38,355 nt of DNA from Bacteroidia bacterium (GCA_009930445.1 RZYD01000003.1:1-38355), one strand, 5' to 3'; shown: positions 7,818 through 16,666, counted from the first letter of the stretch. Notes: a model not told the origin generated them from the sequence alone. Made by a program: numbers and translations.

Positions 7818-8072
7818 TTACGCTAAAGCGTTTACCTGTTTAGTCAGCGACGATTTGATGTTTCCGGCTTTGTTTTTATGAATCATGCCTCTTTTCACCA
7901 TTTTATCTATCAGTTTGTACATTCCGGGAAGGTTTTTCGTAGCCTCCTCCTTGTTGTCAAGGAGACGGAATTTTTTTACAGCACTGCGCATGGTGCGGCC
8001 ATAATATCGGTTACGAAGACGTCTAACTTTCGTCTGTCTGATTCGCTTAATTGATGATTTGTGATTAGCCAT
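7818..8072 (-). CDS. rpsT: 30S ribosomal protein S20
   Basis: An 84-residue, very basic protein with the S20 pattern: MANHKSSIKRIRQTKVRRLRN at the start, then YKLIDKMVKRGMIHKNKAGNIKSSL towards the end. It binds the 5' domain of 16S rRNA. The gene lies 36 bases downstream of tRNA-Glu on the same strand and probably shares its transcript. A strong terminator follows. Confidence 0.97.
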   Translation of the reverse strand: MANHKSSIKRIRQTKVRRLRNRYYGRTMRSAVKKFRLLDNKEEATKNLPGMYKLIDKMVKRGMIHKNKAGNIKSSLTKQVNALA

Positions 8073-8108
8073 TTTACTCTCTTCTGTCTTTCTACTCAGT
8101 TTTTATTG

Positions 8109-8180
8109 TAGTCCGTAGGGGATTCGAACCCCTGCTACCAGGATGAAAACCTGGCGTCCTAACCCCTAGACGAACGGACC
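8109..8180 (-). tRNA. tRNA-Glu (anticodon TTC)
   Basis: A complete 72-nt cloverleaf on the minus strand. The acceptor is GGTCCGT/ACGGACT with a G-U pair at position 1-72, the D arm is GTCTAGGGGTTAGGAC, the anticodon stem is CCAGG/CCTGG with loop TTTTCAT (anticodon TTC), and the T arm is AGGGG-TTCGAAT-CCCCT. No CCA is encoded. Its promoter lies just upstream and rpsT follows. Confidence 0.97.
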
Positions 8181-8197
8181 TTTCGTTTTTGGAGTTG

Positions 8198-8230
8198 CAA
8201 AAATAGAACAATTTTGAATACTGGCAAAAA
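8198..8230 (-). promoter_or_regulatory. promoter of tRNA-Glu/rpsT
   Basis: On the minus strand TTTTTTG (ending at 8225) and TATTTTTG (8198-8205) are 19 bases apart, matching the Bacteroidota -33/-7 pattern. Transcription would start a few bases before the mature tRNA 5' end. Confidence 0.65.
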
Positions 8231-8279
8231 ATTTCTTTAAAAAACCCTAAAAAAAAAGCGATATTCTTCTATTTGGTTG

Positions 8280-8966
8280 TTAATCAACCTCTTTTGTGTC
8301 GGCCTGAAATTTAAAGCCTAATCGTTTCCCCGTTTTTAATTGCATATTGTCGAGCGTCGCCCGAATATCATAAACCGTAATTTGCTGAACTGCCTGATAG
8401 GGTGGAGTCAGGAGATCGAAGTTGATGGTGTATTCAATAGCACTTTGCATAATTTGTTGTATATGCGGTTGATCAAATAAATCGCTTTCAAAATTGTTGT
8501 ACAACAATCCCAGCTCTCGTTTCCCTTCCAGGTAATAATGCTTATCTTTGTTGATGAAAATTCTTCCGATCAGATACCCCAGGTCGTTCAATCGGTTATA
8601 CTTAAAGGAATCGCCTAAAAAGTTGTAGATATTGATAATTCCACAGTATGACCTGGACTTATCCTCTTTTAAATAGGTGGTTTTAAACAGCTCGTGGTCG
8701 CGGGGTAATTCAAAAACATTGGTGTGCATCATAAATAGAAGAATATCGCCACCAAACCGAATTTCAAATTCAAAACCACCCCGATCGTGGAATTCAAAAG
8801 GAACTCTTCCCAAACTGTCGATTTCCATCTCATGATATTTGGTGGCTAACTCTTCTGCCGTGCTTTTAAGTAAACCAAACGCGCTTAGGGTGTTGTCATA
8901 AACATCCTGTTTGAGTTGTCCTTTTTCTTTCAGATGCGTGAACAAATTTTCAAGGGTCTTGTCCAT
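8280..8966 (-). CDS. conserved soluble protein of unknown function
   Basis: A 228-residue protein without signal peptide or membrane segments. I do not recognise a named family. It starts with a helical region (MDKTLENLFTHLKEKGQLKQD) followed by mixed alpha/beta sequence with many aromatic residues, including GGFEFEIRFGGDILLFMMHTN and SYCGIINIYNFLGDSFKYNRLND. The ordered composition and the good -7 element upstream (9006-9013) support a real gene. It is monocistronic, between tRNA-Glu and porT. Confidence 0.8.
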   Translation of the reverse strand: MDKTLENLFTHLKEKGQLKQDVYDNTLSAFGLLKSTAEELATKYHEMEIDSLGRVPFEFHDRGGFEFEIRFGGDILLFMMHTNVFELPRDHELFKTTYLKEDKSRSYCGIINIYNFLGDSFKYNRLNDLGYLIGRIFINKDKHYYLEGKRELGLLYNNFESDLFDQPHIQQIMQSAIEYTINFDLLTPPYQAVQQITVYDIRATLDNMQLKTGKRLGFKFQADTKEVD

Positions 8967-9005
8967 AAAGTTCAGAATGATATTCGGCTTTTACTGTTTA
9001 GTTTT

Positions 9006-9013
9006 CAAAGGTA
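9006..9013 (-). promoter_or_regulatory. -7 element upstream of the 228-residue protein gene
   Basis: TACCTTTG on the minus strand is an exact match to TAnnTTTG, 39 bases before the ATG at 8966. No clear -33 TTTG is visible. Confidence 0.5.
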
Positions 9014-9043
9014 GAAAAAAATGTATAATCTAGTGACTCCCTT

Positions 9044-9895
9044 CTATTCAAATGTAACACCCAGGGTGAAGATTTTAGCATTCAGGCCATCGATTACATC
9101 CGTATAAATATTGTCTTCTCTGCGGAGCATGTCTCTTACTCCATACGACATTTTAAGCTCAACCCCGAGTTTAAACCAATTGTTATAAAAATCGACTCCG
9201 ACGCCAATGTCTCCAAAAATATCGCTGCGAAACAGTTTTATGTGTTTATTGTTAATCTCATCCTTGTTTTTTCTGGCCTCTGAGGCCAGATCGATGGAAT
9301 ATTTTGCCCCTGCAATTATATAGGGGGAATAATTATGTAACCGCTTGGCTTTATATTTTATATACAATGGAAACTCCAGATAGGTTGAGGTTACCGATTT
9401 TTTCATGATGGCCCGCATGGAGGTATCGGGAGTGGGCAGGGTTTCTGAACTGACATAATTCAGGTTCAGGTCATAAACGAGCTGTCTCTCACCAAAAGCA
9501 AGACTGGGAATAAATCGAAGGTCGAAATATTCCATCAGCCGCAGGTTTCCGATGATGGAAATGGTAAACCCCAGGCGCGGCATGGATTCCAGACTGTAAA
9601 CGGAGCCAGAGCGCAGGTAGTAACGTCCGGAGGTTTCCGATTGATACGAGGGCGTGATATCCGGAAATTTTTCACTGCTGTAAGGAATAATGTATTCCGG
9701 CATATTCCCGATGGTGTTGATCGTAAAAAACATTTGGTTGATGGAAATCTGAAAGCCGAAATGATATGGCTGGACATCGTACTTAGGCAGGTTTGGCGGA
9801 TTAAAATCGCGTTGTGCCCGTGCTGGGAGTTGCACTGTAATGCCTGCAACGACCCATAATAGAATGAATAGATTATTTTTAATCGTTGTTTTCAA
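9044..9895 (-). CDS. porT: PorT-family outer membrane protein of the type IX secretion system
   Basis: A beta-barrel protein of the PorT/SprT family, needed in Bacteroidota for type IX secretion. Recognisable stretches are PYHFGFQISINQMFF after the signal peptide, YFDLRFIPSLAFGERQLVY, STYLEFPLYIKYKAKR, SPYIIAGAKYSIDLAS and NNWFKLGVELKMSYG near the end. No ATG is available. The TTG at 9893-9895 gives a normal signal peptide (MKTTIKNNLFILLWVVAG...ARA-Q) and is preferred; a TTG at 9961 overlapping the hldA stop is the alternative. It is the last gene of an apparent aspC-hldA-porT operon. Length is about 283 residues from the chosen start. Confidence 0.8.
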   Translation of the reverse strand: MKTTIKNNLFILLWVVAGITVQLPARAQRDFNPPNLPKYDVQPYHFGFQISINQMFFTINTIGNMPEYIIPYSSEKFPDITPSYQSETSGRYYLRSGSVYSLESMPRLGFTISIIGNLRLMEYFDLRFIPSLAFGERQLVYDLNLNYVSSETLPTPDTSMRAIMKKSVTSTYLEFPLYIKYKAKRLHNYSPYIIAGAKYSIDLASEARKNKDEINNKHIKLFRSDIFGDIGVGVDFYNNWFKLGVELKMSYGVRDMLRREDNIYTDVIDGLNAKIFTLGVTFE

Positions 9896-9953
9896 ATGTA
9901 TTGATTTATGGTTTTCTAACGCCCCTGCGGCCAAAATAGTATCTATGTGCTGA

Positions 9954-10994
9954 TTATTCAACTTTGTTCCCTTCCGGATATTGGGTTAAATACCGTGCAT
10001 ACGCTTCTTTTAGTTTTGTTTTATTTACCGGTACTACTCCAGGGAATTCGCATACCTGACCGGCGGCCAGGTTGGCTAAAAAGGTTGCTTCTCTGACATT
10101 AGCGCCCGCGGTCAAAGCCAACGCCGCAACGCTGATGACCGTGTCACCTGCCCCGGAAACATCACTGATTTTTCGCACTTCTGCGTTGAAATGCGCTGTC
10201 CGACAGCTGTAGTCGGTCAGTAATTCGCTATACATTATTCCCTTCTCCGATAAGGTAAGCAACAGCAGTTGGATATTCTGTTCCTGCTGGAATACAGTAA
10301 TTGCCTGTTGTAATTGCTGCAAATCAAACACCGGGAGGGAAGTATTGGTTCCTTCCAGAAATTCTTTTAGGTTGGGTTTAAAGAGGGTGGCTCCGGAATA
10401 GGTTGCAAAGTTCTTTTTTTTTGGGTCTACTGCAGAGAGGATACCCCGCTCTCTGCACTGACTGATGGTGGTACGGATAATTTTTTCTGTCAGTACGCCT
10501 TTGTTATAATCTTGAAGAATAACAAGTTCAGGTTGAATGTTGTCCATTAGCTGTTGAATGCGCCGGAGTAATTCATTTTCAATTTCTGTACTGATATCAT
10601 CGGTGCGTTCCTCATCGACGCGAAGGATATGGTTGTTATTACCGATGATTCGAAATTTAGTGGTCGTTGGTCTGGTGTCATCCTGAACCAGCGCTTCGGT
10701 GCGTATGGCATAGTCGGTAAGCATATCTGTCAGGTCGTCCCGGCCCTTGTCGGTGCCTGTAACCGAACAGAGCCAGGGTTGTGCTCCCAGCGCGCTGAGG
10801 TTTACGGCTACGTTAGCGGCTCCGCCGGGTCGGAGGGTACGGCTTTTTAACGACACCACCGGCACGGGGGCTTCCGGAGAAATGCGCTCCACTGTACCGT
10901 GCAGATACGAGTCGATCATCACATCCCCAATCACCAATACATTTTTTCCTTGCATTCTCCGGAAGAGATCCGGTGTATCCGGTATTTTTGTCAT
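9954..10994 (-). CDS. hldA: D-glycero-beta-D-manno-heptose-7-phosphate kinase (PfkB family, RfaE1 type)
   Basis: A 346-residue PfkB-type sugar kinase matching the N-terminal domain of HldE (RfaE): NVLVIGDVMIDSYLHG, ERISPEAPVPVV, RPGGAANVAVNLSALGA, and the C-terminal ATP/anion-hole motif DVSGAGDTVISVAALAL. It would phosphorylate heptose-7-phosphate for ADP-heptose and LPS core synthesis. There is no nucleotidyltransferase domain, so the second HldE activity must be encoded elsewhere. It starts 5 bases after aspC and overlaps or abuts porT, so the three are probably one operon. Confidence 0.9.
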   Translation of the reverse strand: MTKIPDTPDLFRRMQGKNVLVIGDVMIDSYLHGTVERISPEAPVPVVSLKSRTLRPGGAANVAVNLSALGAQPWLCSVTGTDKGRDDLTDMLTDYAIRTEALVQDDTRPTTTKFRIIGNNNHILRVDEERTDDISTEIENELLRRIQQLMDNIQPELVILQDYNKGVLTEKIIRTTISQCRERGILSAVDPKKKNFATYSGATLFKPNLKEFLEGTNTSLPVFDLQQLQQAITVFQQEQNIQLLLLTLSEKGIMYSELLTDYSCRTAHFNAEVRKISDVSGAGDTVISVAALALTAGANVREATFLANLAAGQVCEFPGVVPVNKTKLKEAYARYLTQYPEGNKVE

Positions 10995-10999
10995 TATTA

Positions 11000-12202
11000 T
11001 TATTTTAGTTCGGCCAGTGCAACTCGAATCCGATTGATTGCTTCGATCAGGTTTTCCTCGGAAGTGGCATAACTCAGCCGTATGCAGTTTTCATCCCCAA
11101 AGGCTGAACCCGGAACCAGCGCTACATAGGTTTTTTCAAGCAGGTGAAGGCATAATTCATCGCCGTTATGAATAACCTTGTCGCCGTATTTTTTACCGTA
11201 GTATGCGGTAACATCAGGGAAAAGGTAGAATGCACCATTGGGGATGTTGGTTTTAACGCCCGGAAGTGTGTTCAGCAGGGAGAGGAGTAAATCACGGCGT
11301 TGGCGGAATTTTACGACCATCTCTTTAAGCTCCGGAGTTTCAGTAGGGTTAGCTTTAAAGGCAACAATTGCTGCTTTTTGTGATATGCTTGACGTGGCCG
11401 AGGTGAATTGTCCCTGAATTTTGTTGCATGCTTTGGCAATGGTTAGTGGAGCTGCAAGAAAACCCAGTCGCCATCCGGTCATGGCAAAACTTTTGGAAAC
11501 ACCGTTGACGATGATTACGCGGTCTTTAATATTTTCAAATTGCCCGAACGATTCGTGTTTTCCTTCAAAAATAATGTGTTCATAAATCTCATCGGATAAC
11601 AGATAAACATGGGGAAAATCAGCCACTACATCGGCCAGAGCTTTCATCTCTTCGCGTGTATACACCGAGCCGGTAGGGTTACAGGGCGAGTTGAACATGA
11701 TCAGTTTTGTGGCTGGGGTTATGGCTTCCCGAAGCTGTTCAGGGGTGATTTTGAAATCATGCTCAATTCCGGCATTGATAAATACGGCGGTCCCTTCTGC
11801 AAGTTTAACCATTTCTGAATAGGAAACCCAGTACGGAGCGGGTACAATAACTTCTTCACCCGGGTTTACCAGCGCCAGCAAAGTATTGGCCAGTGCCTGC
11901 TTAGCTCCTGTACACACCACGATTTGGTCGGGCGTATAGGTAACCTGATTGTCACGTTGTAATTTTTCGCAAATGGCTTCCCGCAGCTCCGCAATACCTG
12001 GAACGGCCGTATAATGGGTAAAGTTATCGTCAATGGCTTTCTTTGCCGCATTTTTAATAAATTCGGGGGTGTCGAAATCGGGTTCACCAATACTTAGGTT
12101 GATGACCGCTTTTCCCTGTTGCTTCAATTCAAAACTTTTTCGTGTCATTGCAAGGGTGGCAGATTCTGCCAGCCGGTTAATGCGCTCGGATACAGCATTC
12201 AT
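11000..12202 (-). CDS. aspC: aspartate aminotransferase (class I/II, PLP-dependent)
   Basis: A 400-residue aminotransferase of the AspB/AspC Igamma type, moving an amino group between aspartate and 2-oxoglutarate. Family signatures are INLSIGEPDFDTPEFI (N-terminal), HYTAVPGIAELREAI, FNSPCNPTGSVYTREEM, LLSDEIYEHIIFEG and the PLP-lysine block VNGVSKSFAMTGWRLGFLAAP. The conserved Arg for the substrate carboxylate is in ENCIRLSYATS near the C-terminus. The ATG at 12202 gives the expected N-terminus. First gene of the aspC-hldA-porT run. Confidence 0.94.
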   Translation of the reverse strand: MNAVSERINRLAESATLAMTRKSFELKQQGKAVINLSIGEPDFDTPEFIKNAAKKAIDDNFTHYTAVPGIAELREAICEKLQRDNQVTYTPDQIVVCTGAKQALANTLLALVNPGEEVIVPAPYWVSYSEMVKLAEGTAVFINAGIEHDFKITPEQLREAITPATKLIMFNSPCNPTGSVYTREEMKALADVVADFPHVYLLSDEIYEHIIFEGKHESFGQFENIKDRVIIVNGVSKSFAMTGWRLGFLAAPLTIAKACNKIQGQFTSATSSISQKAAIVAFKANPTETPELKEMVVKFRQRRDLLLSLLNTLPGVKTNIPNGAFYLFPDVTAYYGKKYGDKVIHNGDELCLHLLEKTYVALVPGSAFGDENCIRLSYATSEENLIEAINRIRVALAELK

Positions 12203-12283
12203 GGGTTGTCTTTTTAAGTTTGTTTAAATGTGAGGCAAAATTTGTTTAATTTTCAGATATTTGCAAATCTAAAGAGCGGATAT

Positions 12284-12805
12284 ATGAACATAATGACGGA
12301 AATTCTTAAATTTACTATCCCTTCCATAATTATCAGTGGCACATTATATCAGATATTTCGGCTATATCTGCAAAACGAAAAAAAGAACGAAATATTGGCA
12401 TCACCCACTGATTCTTCTGATGCCTTATTCCCGGTCCAACTGCAGGCGTATGAGCGGCTGGTGCTTTATCTCGAACGGATTTCGTTTAATAATCTGATCC
12501 TGCGTGCTTCTGTCCAGGGTGCAACGGTGAGGCAACTTCAATCGGCAATGGTGCATGCTATCCGCGATGAGTATGAACACAACCTGAGTCAGCAACTTTA
12601 CGTTTCCGATGCGGCCTGGGAACAGGTGACCGGAGCTAAAGAGGAACTCTTACGGATCCTTAACCAAACTGCTGCCGGCCTTCCGCCAGAGGCTGAGGCT
12701 ACCGAACTTGCTGCCGGGTTATTTTCTGCGGTTCTGAAGCACGACCCCTCTCCCAACGACCGGGCCGTACATTTTCTGAAACAGGAAATGAGAAATCGTT
12801 TTTAA
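12284..12805 (+). CDS. small membrane-anchored protein conserved in Bacteroidota (DUF7935-like)
   Basis: About 173 residues from the ATG at 12284 (another ATG at 12293). An N-terminal hydrophobic segment (residues about 5-26, ILKFTIPSIIISGTLYQIF) probably anchors it in the membrane, followed by a soluble helical domain containing LQAYERLVLYLERISFNNLI and YEHNLSQQLYVSDAAWEQV. I recall similar proteins as a Bacteroidota family of unknown function (possibly DUF7935) but could not verify this. It is divergent from aspC. Its stop overlaps the stop of the convergent mscS-like gene: TAA on both strands shares TTAA at 12802-12805. Confidence 0.75.
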   Translation: MNIMTEILKFTIPSIIISGTLYQIFRLYLQNEKKNEILASPTDSSDALFPVQLQAYERLVLYLERISFNNLILRASVQGATVRQLQSAMVHAIRDEYEHNLSQQLYVSDAAWEQVTGAKEELLRILNQTAAGLPPEAEATELAAGLFSAVLKHDPSPNDRAVHFLKQEMRNRF

Positions 12806-14061
12806 TTCCCCCTGATAAAACGGATGTCCTCTCCCGACGGCGATTGATAGGCCCGAAGATCAAATTCCGGAATAATCGATAAAATGTGATCGAAAATGTC
12901 GGCCTGAATATTTTCGTATTCGCCCCAGGCTTGAATGGTGCTAAATACATAAATTTCGACCGGAATGCCGGTCTCTGTGGGTTGTAATTGCCGCACCAGA
13001 AAGGTCATATCGTTGCTAATGGCCGGAAGATGGTTGAGGTATTGCTGCAGGTAGGCTCTGAATACGCCCAGATTCGTCTGTCGCCGGCCATTCACTAACA
13101 CGCTGTTATCGATGTGGTGTTTCTCGTTGTAGTCATTAAGCTCTTTTTGTTTCTGATCGATATATCCGGTTAACAACTGAATTTTATGGAATTTCTCCAA
13201 CATTTCCGGGGTGCAGAATTTTATGGTATTCAGGTCGATATTGATCGATCGTTTGATCCTCCTTCCTCCGCTTTCTTCCATCCCCCGCCAGTTTTGGAAT
13301 GATTCTGAAATGAGCGAGTAGGTGGGAATAGTTGAAATAGTCTTATCCCAGTTTTGTACTTTCACGGTAGTGAGTGATATGTCAATCACCGTACCGTCGG
13401 CATTGCGTGTGGGCATGGAAATCCAATCGCCGATACGCACCATATCATTGCTCGAAAGCTGTACCGAGCCCACCAGACCCAGGATAGTGTCTTTAAAAAC
13501 CAATAGCAGCACAGCAGCAAAAGCACCCAGCCCGACAAAGATCGCGTTGGGATCCTTGCCCAGCAAAATGGCTACAATACAGATAGCTGCAATGGTCCAG
13601 AAGACGATGCGCACAAACAACACGTACCCTTTTATCGGCTTGTGTTTCGACGATTCATAGGTTTCATAGATAGAATTTATTGAAATTAATACCGAGGAAA
13701 TCAGCAGTGCCACCAGAATCCAGACGTAAATACTGATTCCTTTTTGGATAATATGGGTTAAAACTTCGTATTCCGACAGCACCAGGGGAATACTGGTATA
13801 AATAATCCAGGCGGGCAGGAAATAGGCTATCCGGCTAAAAACCTTGTTGTCGAACATGATATCATCCCAGTTGCTTTTGGTTTTTCGCGTAAAAGTATAG
13901 ATCACTTTTATCAGAATAAACCGGCCAATAATAAAAGCCAGGGTGCTTACTATCAGTATTAACAGAACTCCGGCGATTTCTTTTGTAAGGAGAGCCGAGG
14001 GTTCGCTCATGCCCAGCTGTATCAGCCAACGGTAGATAATTTTGTCGAAAGAGGTAAACAT
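12802..14061 (-). CDS. mechanosensitive ion channel, MscS family (YbdG-like)
   Basis: A 419-residue membrane protein. The N-terminal part holds four or five helices (about residues 25-50, 75-95, 105-125, 145-170), then the pore-lining helix around 172-200 (ILLGKDPNAIFVGLGAFAA). The MscS beta domain follows (SSNDMVRIGDWISMP, DGTVIDISLTTVKVQNWD, TIPTYSLISESFQNW). Length, the NWRGMEESGGRRIKR insert and a C-terminal domain ending in FDLRAYQSPSGEDIRF resemble E. coli YbdG, a minor mechanosensitive channel that helps survive osmotic downshift. It starts 18 bases after the peptidase gene and probably shares its transcript. Confidence 0.9.
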   Translation of the reverse strand: MFTSFDKIIYRWLIQLGMSEPSALLTKEIAGVLLILIVSTLAFIIGRFILIKVIYTFTRKTKSNWDDIMFDNKVFSRIAYFLPAWIIYTSIPLVLSEYEVLTHIIQKGISIYVWILVALLISSVLISINSIYETYESSKHKPIKGYVLFVRIVFWTIAAICIVAILLGKDPNAIFVGLGAFAAVLLLVFKDTILGLVGSVQLSSNDMVRIGDWISMPTRNADGTVIDISLTTVKVQNWDKTISTIPTYSLISESFQNWRGMEESGGRRIKRSINIDLNTIKFCTPEMLEKFHKIQLLTGYIDQKQKELNDYNEKHHIDNSVLVNGRRQTNLGVFRAYLQQYLNHLPAISNDMTFLVRQLQPTETGIPVEIYVFSTIQAWGEYENIQADIFDHILSIIPEFDLRAYQSPSGEDIRFIRGN

Positions 14062-14079
14062 AGGGGGTGTTTTATAGGA

Positions 14080-15477
14080 TTATTTAACCGGGGCAAACAT
14101 CGGATCCCACGGGGGAAGGAGGGTAGGTTCGGATTCGAGGATCCGGAGGGTCTCTATATCGATGTACGCTTTGTTTACCACCACTCTGAACATATACTCA
14201 TCAAACCAGGCATCGGTCATAATGAGGTGCCCCTGATATCCGCTGGCTTCTCCCCAGGAGTTTTCGAGGAGCCATTTTGAAGGGTTGTCGTTTTTATCCA
14301 GATCAACCGCCATCAGGGTCATTCCATGCGACGACCCGCTTTCAAAGGTTAAAATGCGTTCTCTTTTGTCCATACCAAAATCAACGCCCAACAGACTTTC
14401 ATAATCATAGTTATTTACATCAAGATAGCCGTTTTTACGGTCGAGTTGTTTGCCGACATCGCAGGAAAAGTACAACGCTTCATTGTTTTTTATGCTTTCA
14501 ATGGCGAATTGCTTGATGCGTTTATTGGGAAGGTTGATAAAACGCCAGTTGAGCCCTTCCCAGGAGTTCCGGTCGTAATCAATTTCATAAAGAGCATTAT
14601 AGGGCCTTGTGGGATCGTTCATAAGCATTACATAGTCCGAAAGGTCAACCCCAACAAATTCGGTATAAAACGATTGAGGGGTGTATTCTTTCTCATCCGA
14701 AACATTCCCATCTGCATCTTTGTAGCGCCATGTGAAGGTGGTTGGAGGTTCGCCCAGGGATACAGCCAGCATCGCGTAGATATCCTGAAGCATGGCTTCT
14801 TTCTCCTTTCGTATCATGGGGAGATTTTTTCCGGCCTCATGCATTTTACGGAGTTGCAATGCATTTTCACGCAGTTTTCTGGCGATTAACCGACTGATCA
14901 TGGCGGTGTTTTCGGAGGCATGAGTCTCCGGCATTACCGTTGCCGGAACCAGGCCGTATTTTTCAATCATATTTACAAATCCATTCCAAACGCCCCCGTC
15001 ACCGATCGCATTTTTTAACAGCCATTCCACTTTTCGGTCATTAAGTTCCAACGCCCGTGTTTCAATAATGCCTTCCATAAAGAGGTTGGCCTTCTCCAGC
15101 TGGTCGTAAAAGAAGTTATAGTTCGCGCTGAAGTCGAATTGATCCAGGTTATACGTGCTGATTACTTTTGGCCGCATAACATTTAAACTGGCAAAGAGCC
15201 AGCACCGGCCTGAGCTTTTTTGGTCGGTAATTCCTTTTGACGATACCCGATGCGAGAAGTATGGATCTGTTTTTCCGGCGTTTTCATGATTCAGCGCAAG
15301 GGTTCGTATATCGGTTTTGTACATGGCATTGGTAGCGGCCCGTTTTTCAGGAGTGAGGGAATAGGCCTCTCTGAATCGTGAGAGTATTTCCGGCGTTATC
15401 GCTCCATCGGTCTGTGCTTTCAAATATCCGGAGAGGGTAATTAATCCGAGTACTACTAAAAAAATTTTTCTTCTCAT
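14080..15477 (-). CDS. exported C1-type aminopeptidase (bleomycin hydrolase/PepC family)
   Basis: A 465-residue cysteine peptidase with an N-terminal signal peptide (MRRKIFLVVLGLITLSGYLKA-Q). The papain-type triad is visible: Cys92 in QKSSGRCWLFA, His in GSSHGMTLMAVD and Asn in LLENSWGE. The overall pattern (FSHRVSSKGITDQ, FSANYNFFYDQLEKAN) is that of the bleomycin hydrolase/PepC family, usually cytoplasmic hexameric aminopeptidases. Here the signal peptide places it in the periplasm, as is common for Bacteroidota members. The start at 15477 is favoured because a -7 element lies just upstream at 15495-15502; the open frame extends past it to 15534. Confidence 0.92.
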   Translation of the reverse strand: MRRKIFLVVLGLITLSGYLKAQTDGAITPEILSRFREAYSLTPEKRAATNAMYKTDIRTLALNHENAGKTDPYFSHRVSSKGITDQKSSGRCWLFASLNVMRPKVISTYNLDQFDFSANYNFFYDQLEKANLFMEGIIETRALELNDRKVEWLLKNAIGDGGVWNGFVNMIEKYGLVPATVMPETHASENTAMISRLIARKLRENALQLRKMHEAGKNLPMIRKEKEAMLQDIYAMLAVSLGEPPTTFTWRYKDADGNVSDEKEYTPQSFYTEFVGVDLSDYVMLMNDPTRPYNALYEIDYDRNSWEGLNWRFINLPNKRIKQFAIESIKNNEALYFSCDVGKQLDRKNGYLDVNNYDYESLLGVDFGMDKRERILTFESGSSHGMTLMAVDLDKNDNPSKWLLENSWGEASGYQGHLIMTDAWFDEYMFRVVVNKAYIDIETLRILESEPTLLPPWDPMFAPVK

Positions 15478-15494
15478 GGTTTTATCTTTGCAGG

Positions 15495-15502
15495 CAAATA
15501 TA
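15495..15502 (-). promoter_or_regulatory. -7 element upstream of the peptidase gene
   Basis: TATATTTG on the minus strand matches TAnnTTTG exactly, 17 bases before the ATG at 15477. The leader would be only about 10 bases. It argues against the longer open frame starting at 15534. Confidence 0.55.
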
Positions 15503-15549
15503 AAAAAAAAGAATAGATTACATTTTTCTTCCATACTGCCCTTTGTAAG

Positions 15550-15588
15550 AAAAAAAAGCTGCCTCCCTCAGGGAGACAGCTTTTTTTT
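15550..15588 (-). terminator. intrinsic terminator after the lipoprotein gene
   Basis: An inverted repeat (AAGCTG-C-CTCCC / GGGAG-A-CAGCTT, one mismatch, loop TCA) is flanked by A-runs on one side and T-runs on the other. It can end minus-strand transcription from the lipoprotein gene, and by symmetry works in both directions. Confidence 0.8.
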
Positions 15589-15604
15589 CGGTTTCTGAAA
15601 AGTA

Positions 15605-16522
15605 TTATTGTTGAACTTTTACCGTAATCAGAATATGTCCCGGGGTTCCAACTCCGCTACCCACAACAATTTCCTGAATTTTTATTAATCCTTTTTTTAA
15701 TGTTTCTGTTTCAAAAGCCAGTACAACCGGTGCACCGTCTTGGTCGAGATTGTTGATGAGCTCCTGATCGGCGCCGGTCGCCAGTGTAATTACCTGGGTG
15801 TCGTTATCGGCCGGGATGGCGTCAAATTCGTCAACAGTGGTTGTAGTCGCCATAAATTTTGTGGCATTACGTTTTGTCCACGTGGCTACGCCGGTTGTGG
15901 GGTTATTGAACACCTCTGCAGCTGCATCAGCCGAAGGAGCACAAATTGTTGAATGGTTGGTGGCACCATAAAAATAGACAAAATCAATTTTATCACTGTT
16001 TTCTTTGGCTTCTGCAAGTGAATAGGTTGTTCCGTCGATACTGGCGAACGAACTGCCAAATTGGCTGTCCTGATCACCCAGCGTTACGTCTTCCCATACA
16101 TTCAACGGCTGATACGTAATCTCTGTGGTAATTATCAGCGATACTTCGGCTGTTTCGCCTTCTGCATCCGTGATTGTAAAGGTAACCGTCTCTTCTCCCG
16201 CTTCAGGGAAGGTAGTAAGATCGAAAACAATACTGAAGGTGTTCACGTTAATGGCTGTATCCCAAAGTGTGGTTTGAACACCGAAAGCCCGTTTCAGGTT
16301 CAGATTGGTGAGCAAGGCACCTGAATTTTCGTTGGCATCAGCATCAATGCCGATAGTAATGACTGATCCCGCTTCTACGGTAACGTTGGTTGACACGTAG
16401 TCAGCACCGGTTTTAAAACTAATCGTAGGTTCAACGTCTGTGGGTTCATCAGGATTACACGATGTAAATAAAATGGCAGATCCTGCAACAAAGGCCATCA
16501 TTAAGAGAAATAATTTTTTCAT
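15605..16522 (-). CDS. secreted lipoprotein of unknown function
   Basis: A 305-residue protein with a type II signal peptide (MKKLFLLMMAFVAGSAILFTSC), so the lipidated Cys is residue 22. The next residues are acidic (NPDEPTDVEP), as often in Bacteroidota surface lipoproteins. Residues about 30-135 look like an Ig-like or cadherin-like beta domain (TISFKTGADYVSTNVTVEAG, then ETVTFTITDAEGETAEV). The C-terminal half (about 140-305) contains IDFVYFYGATNHSTICAPSAD and is a second beta-rich unit. Such proteins are usually cell-surface components; no enzyme motif is seen. Monocistronic, with a good promoter upstream and a terminator after it. Confidence 0.85.
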   Translation of the reverse strand: MKKLFLLMMAFVAGSAILFTSCNPDEPTDVEPTISFKTGADYVSTNVTVEAGSVITIGIDADANENSGALLTNLNLKRAFGVQTTLWDTAINVNTFSIVFDLTTFPEAGEETVTFTITDAEGETAEVSLIITTEITYQPLNVWEDVTLGDQDSQFGSSFASIDGTTYSLAEAKENSDKIDFVYFYGATNHSTICAPSADAAAEVFNNPTTGVATWTKRNATKFMATTTTVDEFDAIPADNDTQVITLATGADQELINNLDQDGAPVVLAFETETLKKGLIKIQEIVVGSGVGTPGHILITVKVQQ

Positions 16523-16655
16523 TTTTGATTTTTTTAGTGATACTGATTTATAGTTTTAGTTTAATTAGTACAACGCATAAATGCTATTTTTGTTGTCTGT
16601 TTTATTTATTCGTAAAAAAAATATCAGTTTCGCATTCTCATAATAATAGATTCAA

Positions 16656-16663
16656 TATTTTTG
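16656..16663 (+). promoter_or_regulatory. -7-like element upstream of the citrate lyase genes
   Basis: TATTTTTG matches TAnnTTTG on the plus strand, 70 bases before the chosen citDE start. A -33 element is not clear. It lies almost back to back with the minus-strand promoter for the lipoprotein gene. Confidence 0.4.
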
Positions 16664-16666
16664 ATG

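Noticed and set aside
15477..15534. Longer N-terminus for the peptidase
   Set aside because: The added residues are a Phe-rich run before a clean signal peptide, and a consensus -7 element falls inside them.
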